Positions 11,401-23,060 of a stretch of 64,000 nucleotides of DNA are shown here, in pieces (within the stretch, counting starts at the first letter, position 1; each line of letters begins with the position of its first letter). Position numbers and translations under genes: made by a program. Under the pieces are notes generated by a model. It ran no database searches. It worked only from the letters and a program-made list of their open reading frames with translations, and was not told the DNA's origin. The DNA comes from Anisodus tanguticus. Lineage: Eukaryota > Streptophyta > Magnoliopsida > Solanales > Solanaceae. The stretch spans positions 17,596,001 through 17,660,000 of the forward strand of contig CM067541.1 in assembly GCA_034509755.1 (NCBI GenBank). The letters are read 5' to 3'.

Positions 11401-14400
11401 TTCGCGCTTTTCTAACCTTATTAAGGGCTTGAAATACCCGATGGTGGCACCATATTGACATGGAGATTAACATAAAAATCCTTCTTCAATGTCAACTTTT
11501 TAGGAGAAATACCACTCCATGATGTGGACACACTGTGATCACCGCAAATACATCTGCATACTCAGAATATTAACGGTCCTAAGCTAAATGTTCCATGCAT
11601 AAGGGCAGGAAATACTTTTTGGGATAGAAATTGTGAAACCCCCTCGAAACACTCCCCTAACTATCTTATTTGCAAGCAGGTTCTGTTCCAAGAGAATGTT
11701 ACTCTGCCCCCACAGTAAAACAAGACATGAAAATTTGTATTCTAACATTAAAACCTGACATACTTACAGCCACCAGCCTGACTATGTTCATTAGCTGTTG
11801 CAGGACCTTTGAAGAGAGAAAGTTGCACAACATGTTCACATCACTGAGTTACTGAGCATTGAACAAGATTGAGAGATTGATGCTCATGACACTCCTTTTC
11901 TTTTCATTGATGATTACTATAAGGTGAATTAGTAATCTTCCCACTTTCTCATAACCGCAAGTTGAATAGGTCATATTCATAATACTGGACCTTTCGTCCA
12001 ATTTAAAGAATAAATCTACTATTAAACTCTAACTCAAAACTGTCTTCCAGCAGGAGATTGCTTTTTCCAACAATAAGCTCCTCATCAATCCATTTGCCTT
12101 CCACTTGTAATGAATCTATGACTCTATACAGATAACACTTGGTAGTTGGTAATATGATAAAAAGCTTGAACCCTCAATTAGAACATTCTCCCAACCAAAT
12201 GAAGTACATAGCAGAGAAAAGAAGTGATGTTATCAATCTCACAATAATGTGATTTTTAGCTCTTCACCGAAATTAATCTGACTTCTATGTATAGTACAGA
12301 AACCTAGACATGCTTCCTCTCACCTCTCCCCCACCAACCTCTAATCTTCCCTTCATTTGAAGTCAAGTGATCCATCTGACTTTTGACATGTTGAACTTTG
12401 TAATCAAACAAGACAAGTTTGCAAGTAAATTCTGAAGGGTTGTTGAAGGCTGCAATTAGTCAATAACCATCCAGCAGGCACTTATGAGGCAAACATACTA
12501 TGACATCTTATGAGTTCATTCTGTATCAGCGATAAAACTATGTAAATGAAAATATTGTTTAATCTATAATTGTTCCAGTCTTCTTCCAAGACAGAAACAG
12601 AGTTACATACAGCCATAATATTCCCAGACAAAAGCAAAAGACCAGAGAAAAAAGAGATAAAAACAGATGAAATAAACCTTGACAACAATGCATTATACTG
12701 AGCATCACAAACTGTGCTAATATAAGTGTTATTGCAGTAATTGCATGTTTGGCAATTGGAATTAACAATTAAAACTTTGAATGTTGGTGACAAAGCTAAG
12801 TTACCTTGGAGAAAAAAGAGCCACATAGCTCAGGAGCACGATACCATCGGGTTGCAACATAGTCCTTAAATACATCAAACCACAAGCATATCAGAAATAA
12901 CTCACAATTTGAGTACTAATAACGAGAAAAGAGAAGCCTTCTAGAGCTCAAACATACAGTCCAGAAAATAGCTGATGGCGTGTCGTTAAATGATACACGA
13001 GCAAGTCCAAAGTCACAAATCTTCAATTTACAGTCAGCATTAGCAAGGATATTCTTCGGCTTTAAATCTCGATGGAAAACGTTTGCTGTTAAGGGGGCAA
13101 AAAGACAGATCAATTATCCTGATGAAAAGGTAGCTTCTCCAATTTATAGAGATATCAAAGACAAGGCTTTAACTTGTATAAAAACAAACCAGTATGAATA
13201 TATTTTAATCCACGCATAAGCTGGTATAGGAAAAACTGATAATGCCCAGGTGTAAGATCATCATTGGCCTTAATAACCTGGTGTAGGTCAGACTCCATCA
13301 ATTCAAAGACAACGTAAATATCTCTAAACTCTCGCCGAGAAGGGGGTAACATGATGTGCTTTATTTCTACAATATCAGGATGCCGTAGTAGCCGAAGAAG
13401 CTTGATTTCTCTTAAAATTCTAGTGGCATCAGAGACATGCTCAAACACGTCGTTAATCTTCTTGATAGCAACTCTCTCTCCAGTTTTGGTATCAACAGCG
13501 GAGGCCACAACTCCATAGCTACCCTTGCCGATAACTTCCTGAATTTGGTATCTGCTTGCCTCTCCATATTCTGTGAAGAACTCTGCCTCCTGTGAGTTCT
13601 GAATAACAATATTCAAGTCAAAACCCCTCTCCTTACCCATGTAAGTCTACATAGAGATTAAAAGATTACAAGGCACCAATTTGCCACAGAACATTAATCT
13701 GCAAAATATGACTCCCTCTGTCTCAAAATAGTTGACGTGTTTTTCATTTACATGCCCCTTATAAAGCATTAATAAGGGAAACATTTTAATTATTTTACCC
13801 TCTTGAATTATTGCACCATGTTATCTGTCCTCAATAAATATTTATTATATATCTATGCCAACTCCATCAATGATGTACTGCCTCTTAAATGTTGTAATTA
13901 ATACAAAGGGTAAAATGGGAAAAAGCTACTTAATTTATCTTGGTTTATCTCTCTCTCTTCATAAACAAGGCTAAGCTAATCAATACAGTATTGTTTACTT
14001 TCAAGAACAATTAATACTAAGGGCAAAGATGGAAAAAATTAATTAATTCTATCTTGATTTTGTAAATCGACATGAATTTTGGGACAAGTACTTTTAGTAA
14101 CATTGACAACTAATCTGGGACGGAGGGAGTATTTTGAGATTGGATATTTTTAGTAAGGACAACAAGTATTCTGAGACAGAGGGACTATTGTCTAAGGCTA
14201 GGAAATGAACAAGGGTAGCCCGGTGCACTAAGCTCCCGCTATGCGCGGGGTTTGGGTAAGGGCCGGACCACAAGGGTCTATTGTAGGAAAAAAAAAACAC
14301 CACGATTCTGATGCTTGGAACATGATCCTCATATGAGCAAAACAAATCTGGTAAGTCTCAGTAAATATCTAACAGATCCAAGATTCTTTAAAACACTGGT

Positions 14401-17400
14401 CATTGGTAGCAAGAACACTCATTTTTCCTAAGATTGAGCAATAATGGAAGATAGCAAAGACTACAATTTAAAACACACGCACACATAGACATCTTTTGTC
14501 TGCCTCCTAGACCTAGACAAAAGTGTATTGCAATAATGAACAGTGGATTCAGAGCAACATGGACGAGATTACAAAATAGGTAGGAAAGCAAGACAGTTCA
14601 GAATATCTTTTGGGGGGTATCTATTTTTTTCATTACAATGACCTAAACAAATTGACTGGAGGATCTAAATGAGTAAAGTTGCAAGTGAAAGAAATAATCC
14701 CTTGATTATTTTCATTGATTGAAAAAGTATATATACAATTTACATATTTCCATAATAGGAGAATCATATTCCTATTCTACTCCAAAACCTTATTCTACTT
14801 GGACACTAACTCTACAATTATGGTAATACAAACTCTACTTGGGCTTAGTATCAACTAGAGCGGAAGTGGACTTACAGGATGACATCCCAGCCCTCTCAAT
14901 GATCTCAGCTGCATACTTCCTTTGAGATAAGAACAACTCACCTGCATGACGAGTGACAGCAATCCCCAAAAAATAACTCAAGGGCCTCAAGTCTTTCATA
15001 GCAAACTCAGAGCTGAGCATTGTCATGATAGACTGACGTAAGGCATTGGAAGAGGCAATCAAAATAATATCATCCACATATAACAACATATAGGCCAAGG
15101 ACGAACCACGACGATAGATGAATAAGGAATTATCCGACCTGCTGTGAGTGAACCCAATAGTCGAAACATAGTCGGCAAACCTCTTATATCAGGCCAGTGG
15201 AGACAGCTTAAGCTCATATAAGGACTTTTTCAACAAACAAACATGATGAGGATATGTGGGATCCCTAAATCCCAAAGGCTGATGTATATAGACTGTTTCC
15301 TTGAGATCACCATGTAGGAAAGCATTCTTTACATCTAACTGATGAATAGGCCATGCTTTCGAAAGAGCCAAGCTAAGCACACAGTGCGAATGGTAGCCGA
15401 CTTGACCACCGGACTAAACGTCTCAAAGACAATCCGAGTCACCATCACCCACAAGTCGCGCCTTATGTCGGGCAAAGTCTTACGAACGAGCAAAAATCCA
15501 CATAGACCTAATAATATTAATACCAGATGGACGGGGTACCAACTCCCACGTCTTATTATCAATAAGAGCATTATATTCATCGGTCATAGCAATTTTCCAA
15601 TTCGGGTCATTTAACGCAGACACAGGATTATGGGGTAAGGGTGATTTAAGAACATTAGAATTTAAATTAAAATGTCTTTTTGGTTTAAAAACACTCCGTT
15701 GACTACGAGTGACCGGTCTATGATTCGAGGAAGAATTGGGCGGATTTTGGGAATTTTCTGAACTCGGGACGGACTGGCCAACAGGCAGTGGGCCTGCTGG
15801 CCCAACACGGTAAACAAATGCAGGAACTGGACCGGCCCAGTGGGCCGGACCGGCCCTCAAACCGGCCCGGTGGACGATGCGGGAATTTCGCTTGTGACGG
15901 ACCAGTGGGACCCGCGGGACCCGCGGGCAGTGGGCCCGCTGGAGAATTTTGGATGCGGGACATGTCCGAAAAATGGTGAATAATATAAGGGGATATACCA
16001 TCATCCAAAAAATTATACGAACTAGGCACGGGATTACTCACCTTAGCAAACGGAAATTGGGATCATCAAAAATGACATGGCGACTAATGATAATTTTATT
16101 AGAGGATAAATCAAAGCATTTGTAACCACGATGATTAGACGGAAAACCCAAAAACACATATGGAGTAGACCGGGCATGAAGTTTGTTAATTGTGGTGGAC
16201 GGATATAGCGGATAACACAAACACCCAAGGACCCTAAGATGTGAATATGAATGGGTTTTATTATATAGAATTTGAAGGGGGAAAGAATATGTCAAACCTT
16301 TGGAAGGAATTATGTTAAGGAGATATGTAGCCATTTGTAGAGCATGATGCCAAAAAGACGGGGGTACGGAAGCATGAATCAATAAAGTTCGGACAATGTT
16401 ATTAATGGTACGAATTTTGCGTTCGGCTTTCCTATTTTGTGAAGATGTACGAGGACAAAAAAACCAAAAATTGATCCCATTATTAACACAGAATTTCCGA
16501 AACACCCCATTGTCATATTCTTTGTCATTATCACATTGAATATTTTTTATTTTCCGTTCGAATTGGGTTCTAATGAATGCTCTAAATTTTAAGATGAAAA
16601 AAACTTAAGATTTTTTCGCTATCGGAAAAGTTCATAAAAACATAGAATAATCATCCAAAAAGAGAACATAGTACCGATGACCCAAAGAACTAAGAACAGG
16701 AGACGTCCATAAGTCGCTATGAATAATATCAAATGGCATTAAAGTATGAGAATTTGAGTCTATAAATGGCAACCTTACAATTTTTCCTAGAGAACAAGAC
16801 TGACAATTTGGAGTACTACGCGTACCCTTACATGAAATAAAATTATTTTTATCTAATGACGACAAAATAGACGACCCCGGATGACCAAGACGAGCATGCC
16901 ACAAGGAAGGAGCAAGGGCTGCAAACACTGACGGCAAGGCTTGACTCGGTGGACCGAAACTGGGTGTGATAGGATAAAGATCTCCCCTACTATCACACCT
17001 CATGAGAGTGCTCCCCGTCTTGAAATCCTTCACAGAGAAACCAAATGAATCAAATTCAATAGAAACGGAATTGTCAGTAGTGAATTTACGAACAGACACT
17101 AAGTTTTTAATCAATTTGGGGGCATGAAGGGTGTTTTTCAAGATAAGGGGTAGATGAGAGGGAAACAAAGTTTTATGACCATAACCACGAATTGGAATAG
17201 AATTACCATTACCAACAATTATGCCACAAGGCCGCTCAAATTGGAATAAGACGAGAGCGTACCTGAATCGGATGTCATGTGGGTAGTGGCCCCAGTGTCC
17301 ATATACCAATTTGGGTCCGGAGGATTTAAACCAAGCGTGTGCATTGCGGCTTCGATGTCGGTAGAAGTGAGTGTCGTTGCGTGATGGGCCTGCGGGGGCC

Positions 17401-19500
17401 GAGGCCCAAGTACCCGTGCTTGCTGCCTCGACCCAGAAGACTGACTGTAAGTGGACCAGGTCATGTTGGGCCTGGACTGCTGCTGGCAGCCCACTTCTAG
17501 TGGGGTGAAAAACTGTTTGGCCCAAACTGTGACTGTGGGGCCCACTGCCACTGCATAGGGGCCCACTGCGGGGCCTAAAACTGTTGTTGCTGCTGATCGC
17601 TGCGAGGGCCACCACCGTCACCACCATTGTGCCGGCTGCCGCCATTGTTGCCGCCGCGATTCTTGCCATTATTTTTCTTATTTCCACCCTTTTTGCCACC
17701 ACCGTTGTTACGGTTTTGGCCTGAGTTGTTGGAATCGGTAGGATGAACCATGGACTCGGTCATCATGACCACGGAACTAGCATGGTAGCCGCCTTTTTTG
17801 CCATGCCCGCTTCTTCGAGGGTAAGCATAGAACGAGCCTGATAAAATTGCGAAAGCGGATTGCTTTGTCGAAGAAGCGTGCCAACACCACTATAGGCCTC
17901 GGAGAGGCGTGAAACCATTTGGAGGACCAAACAATCATTCGAAACTGGCGCGCCAACGTTGCGGAGTTGGTCTGCTAATTCCTTTAATCTTTTGCAATAA
18001 GCCGAAACGTTAGGGAAATCTTCCATATTGACGTGAGAGAAATCTTGCTCAAGTGTAACAGCTCTAGAATTTTGATTATTTTGGAATATATCACGTAGTC
18101 TATCCCAAGTTGCCAGGGCCGTAGCGTCAGGTTCAATAATCGTTTGCAAAAGGTCGGTAGAAATTGTGGAATATATCCACTGAAGGACGGTGTCATCAAG
18201 AGTCGTCCACAACTTAGGATCATCCTCGCGTCTTGGCACCTCCGTATCCTCAGGAGCTGCGGGGATTATGTGATGGATGACTTGATGCGACCGTGCGTGA
18301 ATTTTGAACAGTTCGGCCCACGTCGCATATTGGACGTTTTCTATTTCAAGAACAAGAGGGATGTTATTCTTGATGTTAGAAATTGTAAGGGTAGGATGAA
18401 ATGTGTTCCGGGATGTAGACACATTGATAGAACAATATGTGATTGAGGAATTTGGAAGAAAAATTTGGGAGGAGATGATAGACCGTCGACACGAATTCCG
18501 AGGAGGAGGGGCTCGAAAATCATGTAATTGGACGAAAATTGGGAGGATTTTTGAGAGAGGATTTTAAGACCTAGACTTCTGATACCATGAAAGAAATAAT
18601 CCCTTGATTATTTTCATTGATTGAAAGAGTATATATACAATTTACATATTTCCATAATAGGAGAATCTTATTCCTATTCTACTCCTAAAACCTTATTCTA
18701 CTTGGACACTAACTCTACAATTATGGTAATACAAATATTATGGTAAGTGTACAATACTAATTACACCACAACATTACCTAAACTAGGAGACTAAACACTT
18801 ACCTAAACTATATACCATATACACGGTAATTCAACCAAACCGAGAGCCAAATAAACATAATATACACATGTATATTGTGTGTATATTATGTATATTTAAC
18901 AACAAGCTTTACTTTCCCTTCTCCTTTTTTAGCAACATTTTCTACAAATATCAACCGAATTCTCAACAACAACATACCCAGTGTAATGGCGTCAAGTAAC
19001 CGGGGAGGTTATAGGATGTAGGCAGAGCTTACCTCGACCTTTAGGGGTAGAGAGGTTGTTTCCGATAAATGCTCGGCTCAAAAGGAAAATTCTCAAGTTG
19101 GAACCAAATTTGTTTTATATATACATGAAAAACAGACATCAACAAGATCATTCACATCAGATTGAAAGGTAAAATAATGGTCAAACTTAATCAACTCCAT
19201 GCAACATCAGAAAGTCAATAAAGAGCAAAAAAATGAGACCTTTTTGTGAGGATCCATTAAAGGGAAATCAACCCGTTTAGGGACTTTGATAAGCTTAAGA
19301 CCCGATATATCAAAGTCTTCTATAATCCTAAGTTCTTCTTCACCTTGTTGGTAATAATGGGACTCTGAAATCTTGATGGGTTTTGAAGGATTATTATTCA
19401 AGATTGGTTCAGCATTGCTATGAACAATGGTAGTAGTAGTATTGGAACGACGTTGGAACCAGCGACGAACTCCATCCACGAATGTATTACCACCTCCCAT
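8488..19500 (-). CDS. MPK9: Group-D (TDY) mitogen-activated protein kinase, MPK9-like, 11 exons
   Basis: Exons in transcript order are 19240-19500, 13190-13598, 12958-13085, 12805-12864, 10542-10691, 10170-10325, 9921-10058, 9761-9837, 9269-9370, 8687-8927 and 8488-8559. All junctions are GT/AG and keep frame, giving 597 aa. Residues 1-87 are an extension (MGGGNTFVDGVRRWFQRR...MDPHKK). The kinase domain has P-loop GKGSYGVV (111-118), Lys133, HRDLKPKN with Asp230, DFG (248-250) and a TDY activation motif (266-268) whose codons are split between exons 3 and 4. The long C-terminal tail is typical of plant group-D MAPKs and ends KKVAALHA, as in Arabidopsis MPK9. The expected role is a cytosolic/nuclear signalling Ser/Thr kinase. 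Known for the family, not shown here: MPK9 acts in guard-cell ABA/ROS signalling. No disabling change is visible. Confidence 0.93.
10692..12804 (-). other. Intron 4 of the MPK9-like gene
   Basis: This 2,113-bp intron separates the exon encoding the residues after TDY from the exon starting YTPAIDIW. I see no inserted element with clear termini and no coding sequence in it. Confidence 0.7.
13712..14129. mobile_element. Stowaway-like MITE in MPK9 intron 1
   Basis: The left end ctccctctgtctcaaaatag and the right end, read inverted as CTCCCTCCGTCCCAGATTAG, form imperfect terminal inverted repeats. TA follows the right end; the left TA is not preserved. A second degenerate end, acagagggac, lies at about 14175-14186, suggesting two overlapping copies. 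Confidence 0.6.
14211..14297 (+). mobile_element. SINE fragment (Solanaceae type) with A-rich tail
   Basis: The words agcccggtgcactaagctcc, cgctatgcgcggggt and gggccggaccacaagggtct match a very common tRNA-derived Solanaceae repeat as I remember it, and an A-run follows. Only part of the element is present. It is antisense to the MPK9-like gene. Confidence 0.6.
14686..14830 (-). repeat. Copia 3' LTR
   Basis: The 145-bp repeat begins tgaaagaaataatccc and ends ggtaataca on the plus strand. By eye it differs from the partner at 18588-18733 by two substitutions and one single-base indel. Confidence 0.9.
14835..17702 (-). pseudogene. Copia pol: protease, integrase, reverse transcriptase (broken)
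   Basis: Protease is marked by WYMDTGATTHMTSD (about 17275-17312). The GAG-pre-integrase and integrase start follow in another frame (LWHARLGHPGSSIL, LPFDIIHSDLW-like; 16632-17240). Integrase continues at 16038-16505 (RTSSQNRKAERKIRTI). Reverse transcriptase is split over 15480-16004, 15189-15380 (HQLDVKNAFLHGDL) and 14835-15098, the last with catalytic YVDDI. There are at least four frame changes, and RNase H is missing. The element cannot encode its own enzymes. Confidence 0.85.
17763..18422 (-). pseudogene. Copia gag (UBN2-type), frameshifted downstream
   Basis: The 219-residue ORF starts MSTSRNTFHPTLTISN and contains features of the copia gag domain (YATWAELFKIHARSH, LATWDRLRDIFQNN, CKRLKELADQLRNVG). 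The reading stops at 17763, and the basic Gly/Asn-rich continuation is in another frame (17575-17772, NNGGGKKGGNKKNNGKNRGG), so a frameshift has separated the nucleic-acid-binding part. I see no intact CCHC knuckle. Confidence 0.85.
18579..18587 (-). other. Copia primer binding site (tRNA-Met)
   Basis: TGGTATCAG abuts the 5' LTR on the minus strand and matches the complement of the plant initiator tRNA-Met 3' end, the usual primer of copia elements. Confidence 0.85.
18588..18733 (-). repeat. Copia 5' LTR
   Basis: This 146-bp repeat is nearly identical to 14686-14830. On the minus strand it runs TGTATTACC...TTTCA and is directly followed by the primer binding site. Confidence 0.9.
18965..19090 (+). 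mobile_element. SINE fragment (SolS-like) in MPK9 intron 1
   Basis: The pattern caacaacaacatacccagtg ... gtaggcagagcttacctcgacc ... gtagagaggttgtttccgat ... gctcggctcaaaa is the recognisable 3' body of a widespread Solanaceae SINE. It is diverged and lacks a clear head. Confidence 0.6.
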
Positions 19501-19512
19501 ATACTACTATTA

Positions 19513-19571
19513 CTACACACACACACACACCCCCCCCCCCCTTGTCTTTTTTTTTTTTTTTTTTTTTTTTT
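19513..19571. repeat. Compound (AC)n-C(n)-T(n) microsatellite in the MPK9 5' leader
   Basis: An AC run (19514-19530), a C run (to 19541) and a T run of about 25 (19547-19571) lie 13 to 71 bp upstream of the kinase ATG. A short CT run is at 19648-19658. In the transcript this would be a long A tract and a G tract, so length may vary between individuals. Confidence 0.85.
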
Positions 19572-21529
19572 GACTATTCCTAAAGTATCGTGTTGATTCT
19601 TGATTTGGCACCACAAGATCTCAGCATTCCACGCTTACCATAAACTCTCTCTCTCTCTTGCCACCACAGGTCCAGCACTTTCTTCCGAGTTTGTTGGAGT
19701 TGTGCAAAGATAGTGGAGAGATGAGAGGAGTAAAATGAGGAAAGAGTTAAGTGTGGCTTGGATTATGATATACGATGACTTGGGGAGTTGGGAAAATAGC
19801 GTTTACCATGGGAGATGGGTCCTGGTCCTGTCTCCTTCACCCTCACCAATTTATTAACGTATATATATATATATATTAGTAGGGGTGGCAGATGGGTTGG
19901 GCGGGTCAAGGGGCGAATGTCCAATCCGTTCAAAGCTTATATGGATTAAGATGGCGGGTCAAGATGGGCTAAATGATGTGTCATAACTCAACTTGTCCAA
20001 CTTGATCCATTACTTTTACAAATTTTAAACTTAACTTTTATGATGTTATTTTATTTTGTATGATATTTGATTTTTCATATCTTTATTTTTAAAATAAGAA
20101 CAATATTTTAATAATTTTTTTTATTTTTTATAAAAGTAAAATAAATATATAAAATAATAGGTGAGAGGGCAGGGATAGTGGAGGGTTGGGTGGTGGGGTA
20201 AGAAAAGTTTCTCATTTTTTATAAAAAAATTGCAATTTTTTCTCATTTTTTATAAAAAGTTTATAAAAGTAAAATAAATATATAAATATAAAATTTGGGT
20301 GGGGTTGGGAGGGCGGGGGTAAATGGGGTGGGGGTTGGGTGATGTGGGAGGGTAGGGGGGTTGGGGGTAAGAAAAAAATTCATTTTTTTAATTTTTTTTT
20401 ATAAAAGTAAAAAAATATGAAATAGAAATTTGAGGATGGGTAGGGCATTGGGGTGGAGGAATAGGGGGAGGAGGTAAGAAAAAAATTTCATATTTTTTAT
20501 AAAAATAAAAAGAATATGAAATAAAATTTTGAGAATGGGGTAGGGTAGGGCATGGGGTGGGGGTGGGGGTGGAGGGGGTAGGGGAGGAAAGAAATTTTTT
20601 CGTATTTTTAATAATTTTTTATAAAAGTAACAAAAAATATGAAATAGAAAATTGAGTAAGGGGTTGGGCGGTAGGGGGTGTTGACACCCAATTTTGTCCC
20701 ATCATTTCTGATTTTATTTGCAATTTTAAATATTTTGACACCTTAAAACAATTTTAAAATATAGGCATTATTATTGTTGTTATTTGCATTTTTTCCTGTC
20801 ATTTGCATTTTAATATCACAATCATACTATTAATCCTAATATTATATGTTATTTTATTTTTCGCAAAACGGCATTGCATTTTTTTTTATTTAAGCATCAA
20901 GCATTTCACAAATATTATATTTTATCATATTATCATCTCTACAATTTATAATTTTTGCAAAGCTTTTTTATTTTGTTTATATATAATAAAACCATTTTAT
21001 ATTTTAAACCCATAACCCATTTCATTTCCCCCAAAACAATTTCTACCCAACCCAAACTAAAACTCATTTTCGTCCAAGCACAACCCATCACCCCTTATTT
21101 CCCCAAGCCCGGTGGCCCAACTCCCCAAGCCCACACCCGAACCGGCCCAATCCCATTTCCCTTTATTTCCCCCCTTTTATCCCCCTAACCCTATCACACT
21201 CCACAACAACAACAAAACAAAAACCAAAACCCTACCCTTTTGCTCCCAGATCAGCCGCCGCACACCCCCATACCCCCTAACCCCGACGCGACCTCACACC
21301 TCGCCGGTTGCCGCCACACACCCCCATACCCCTAACCCCCGTCGCCGACACCACCAACCAACCCGTCAACCCCATACCCCCAAAATCCGAAACCCATCCA
21401 TAAAATACCCCCTTTGTTCACTATTTTTATTTTAGGGGGTCGGTTTTTGTGGATTTTTATCCGAAAAGATGGAGTTTTTGGTCGGAATTTAGGTAGGATT
21501 TTGGGTGGATTTTTCTCATTTTTTGCTCA

Positions 21530-22200
21530 CTGTCGGGTCGGGTCGGGTCAACCCGATTTAGGTAAGTTTTTCCATATTTTTTATGCTTTTATATCTTCTT
21601 GTTGGTTATCTGAAGATTTAGAAAAAAACTGACCCGGGTCGGGTCGACCCGATTTGAATGAATTTCCAGATTTTTATGTTTTATGTGTGTTGTTGGTTAC
21701 CTGAAATTTGGAGAAAATCGATTCGGGTTGAAAAACATCCGATTCAGGTCGGGTCACTGACCCGGGTTGGGTCGACCGGGTTCGGTTAATTTCCAGATTT
21801 TTGTATGTTTATATTGTGCTGTTGGTTACCTAAAATTTGGAGAAAATCGATTCGGGTTGAAAAACATCCGATTCGGGTCGGGTCGGGTCACTGACCCGTG
21901 TCGCTTAAATTCCAGATTTTTTGTGTGTTTATATTGTGTTGTTGGTTACCTGAAAATTTGGAAAGAATTTGATTCGGGTTGAAGTATCCGATTCGGGTCG
22001 GGTCACTGTTTCGGGTCGGGTCGACCTGATTCGAATAAATTTCCAGATTTTGTGTTTTAATATCTTGTTGTTTATTATCTGAAAATAATAAAAAAAATGT
22101 TTGAATCCGGGTCGAGTCAACCTGAGATCCGGGCCGGATCACTGTTCAGTGTCCGAGTCGGGTCAAATTTCAGAATTCGGGTCGGACGTTTTAATTGCAA
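21530..22200. repeat. Tandem repeat block 1 in the solo LTR
   Basis: About five copies of a 90-130 bp unit share gttggttacctgaaa and gggtcgggtcactgacccg. The landmark gttggtta recurs near 21602, 21692, 21820 and 21940, with a diverged copy near 22066. Confidence 0.7.
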
Positions 22201-22209
22201 ACTGTTGGT

Positions 22210-22680
22210 TTATTTTGGCATTTAAATATTCATACACGGATATCTTGTATTTTGCTGTTTTATCATTTTAACTAATACTGCATTTAGGCAGATGAAATTA
22301 AATTCGAGGCCGTGCTTTTTTTTTCTCATCTCGTTTCTCAGTTTTCTGTTTTCTGTTTACTGTTTTAAACATCCGTGCAACGGATATTTTGTTGTTTTAC
22401 TATTTTATTGTTTTTAACTAATATTGCATTTAGGCCGATGAAATTAAATTCGAGGCCGCACTTTTTTTCGTTTCTTTGTTTTCTGTTTACTGTTTTAAAC
22501 ATCCGTGCAACGGATATCGCATCTTGTTTTATTATTTTTAACTAATACGCATTTAGGCCGATGAAATTGAATTCGAGGCCGCACTTTTTTGTCGTTTCGT
22601 TTCTGTTTTACCATCATGTTTCAGCATTTAAATATCCGTGCAACCGATATTTTGTTTTTCGTTTTAAACTAAACATCGCG
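22210..22680. repeat. Tandem repeat block 2 in the solo LTR
   Basis: A unit of about 130 bp with atccgtgcaacggatat, taactaatattgcatttag and gatgaaattaaattcgaggc recurs near 22233 (partial), 22370, 22500 and 22630. Confidence 0.7.
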
Positions 22681-22839
22681 TCTTTTGAAAATTTCCTCTG
22701 TTTTTTCTCGCTTTTCGCTTTTATTTAATTTTTGATTTGAACACGATACTACACTGGCCGATGAAAAAATATCCGTCGATTTTTGAGGCCTCCACAGTTG
22801 TAAAGACGGAAAATAAAACTTCTGGGCAAGGATGAGACT

Positions 22840-23060
22840 TAAACCTTTTTATTTCATCCGAGATCAACATGTTTTAGTAGGCGAGGCGACTAAAATAACC
22901 AACATGTTATATGTTCGTAGCCACGACGTGATTATAATGATCTTTTCTTTTTTTTCATCCGAGAGACCAACATGTTTAGTAGGCGAGTCACTTAAAATGA
23001 CCACCGAGTCATATGTTTGCAGCCACGACGTGATTGGAATGATCTTTTCAAAATTTAAGT
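22840..23060. repeat. Two-copy direct repeat in the solo LTR
   Basis: Two copies of about 110 bp share caacatgttttagtaggcga-type and agccacgacgtgatt words, the second copy starting near 22955. The frame through both is open but has no protein-family features. Confidence 0.65.

Larger units (their letters stand above)
14686..18733 (-). mobile_element. Ty1/copia LTR retrotransposon, short LTRs, internally deleted
   Basis: Two 145/146-bp direct repeats, TG...CA on both ends, flank a minus-strand gag-pol. Gag, protease, integrase and reverse transcriptase order is the Ty1/copia order. Reverse transcriptase ends at a stop at 14835, five bases inside the 3' LTR, and RNase H is absent. A clear 5-bp target duplication is not seen: flanks are gcaag on the left and aatat on the right, with a possible gtaag further right. 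Inserted in intron 1 of the MPK9-like gene in sense orientation. Confidence 0.9.
13599..19239 (-). other. Giant intron 1 of the MPK9-like gene
   Basis: The 5,641-bp phase-0 intron runs from the donor AAAAAG/GTCTCA to the acceptor TTATTCAG/AAC. It contains a copia element in the same orientation as the gene, a Stowaway-like MITE and two SINE-like fragments. The 42 bp immediately before exon 2 are open and in frame from an ATG at 13638-13640. Confidence 0.85.

Noticed and set aside
20955..21435. Pro/Thr-rich ORFs as possible genes
   Set aside because: They lie inside the solo LTR, lack family motifs and reflect C-rich LTR sequence.
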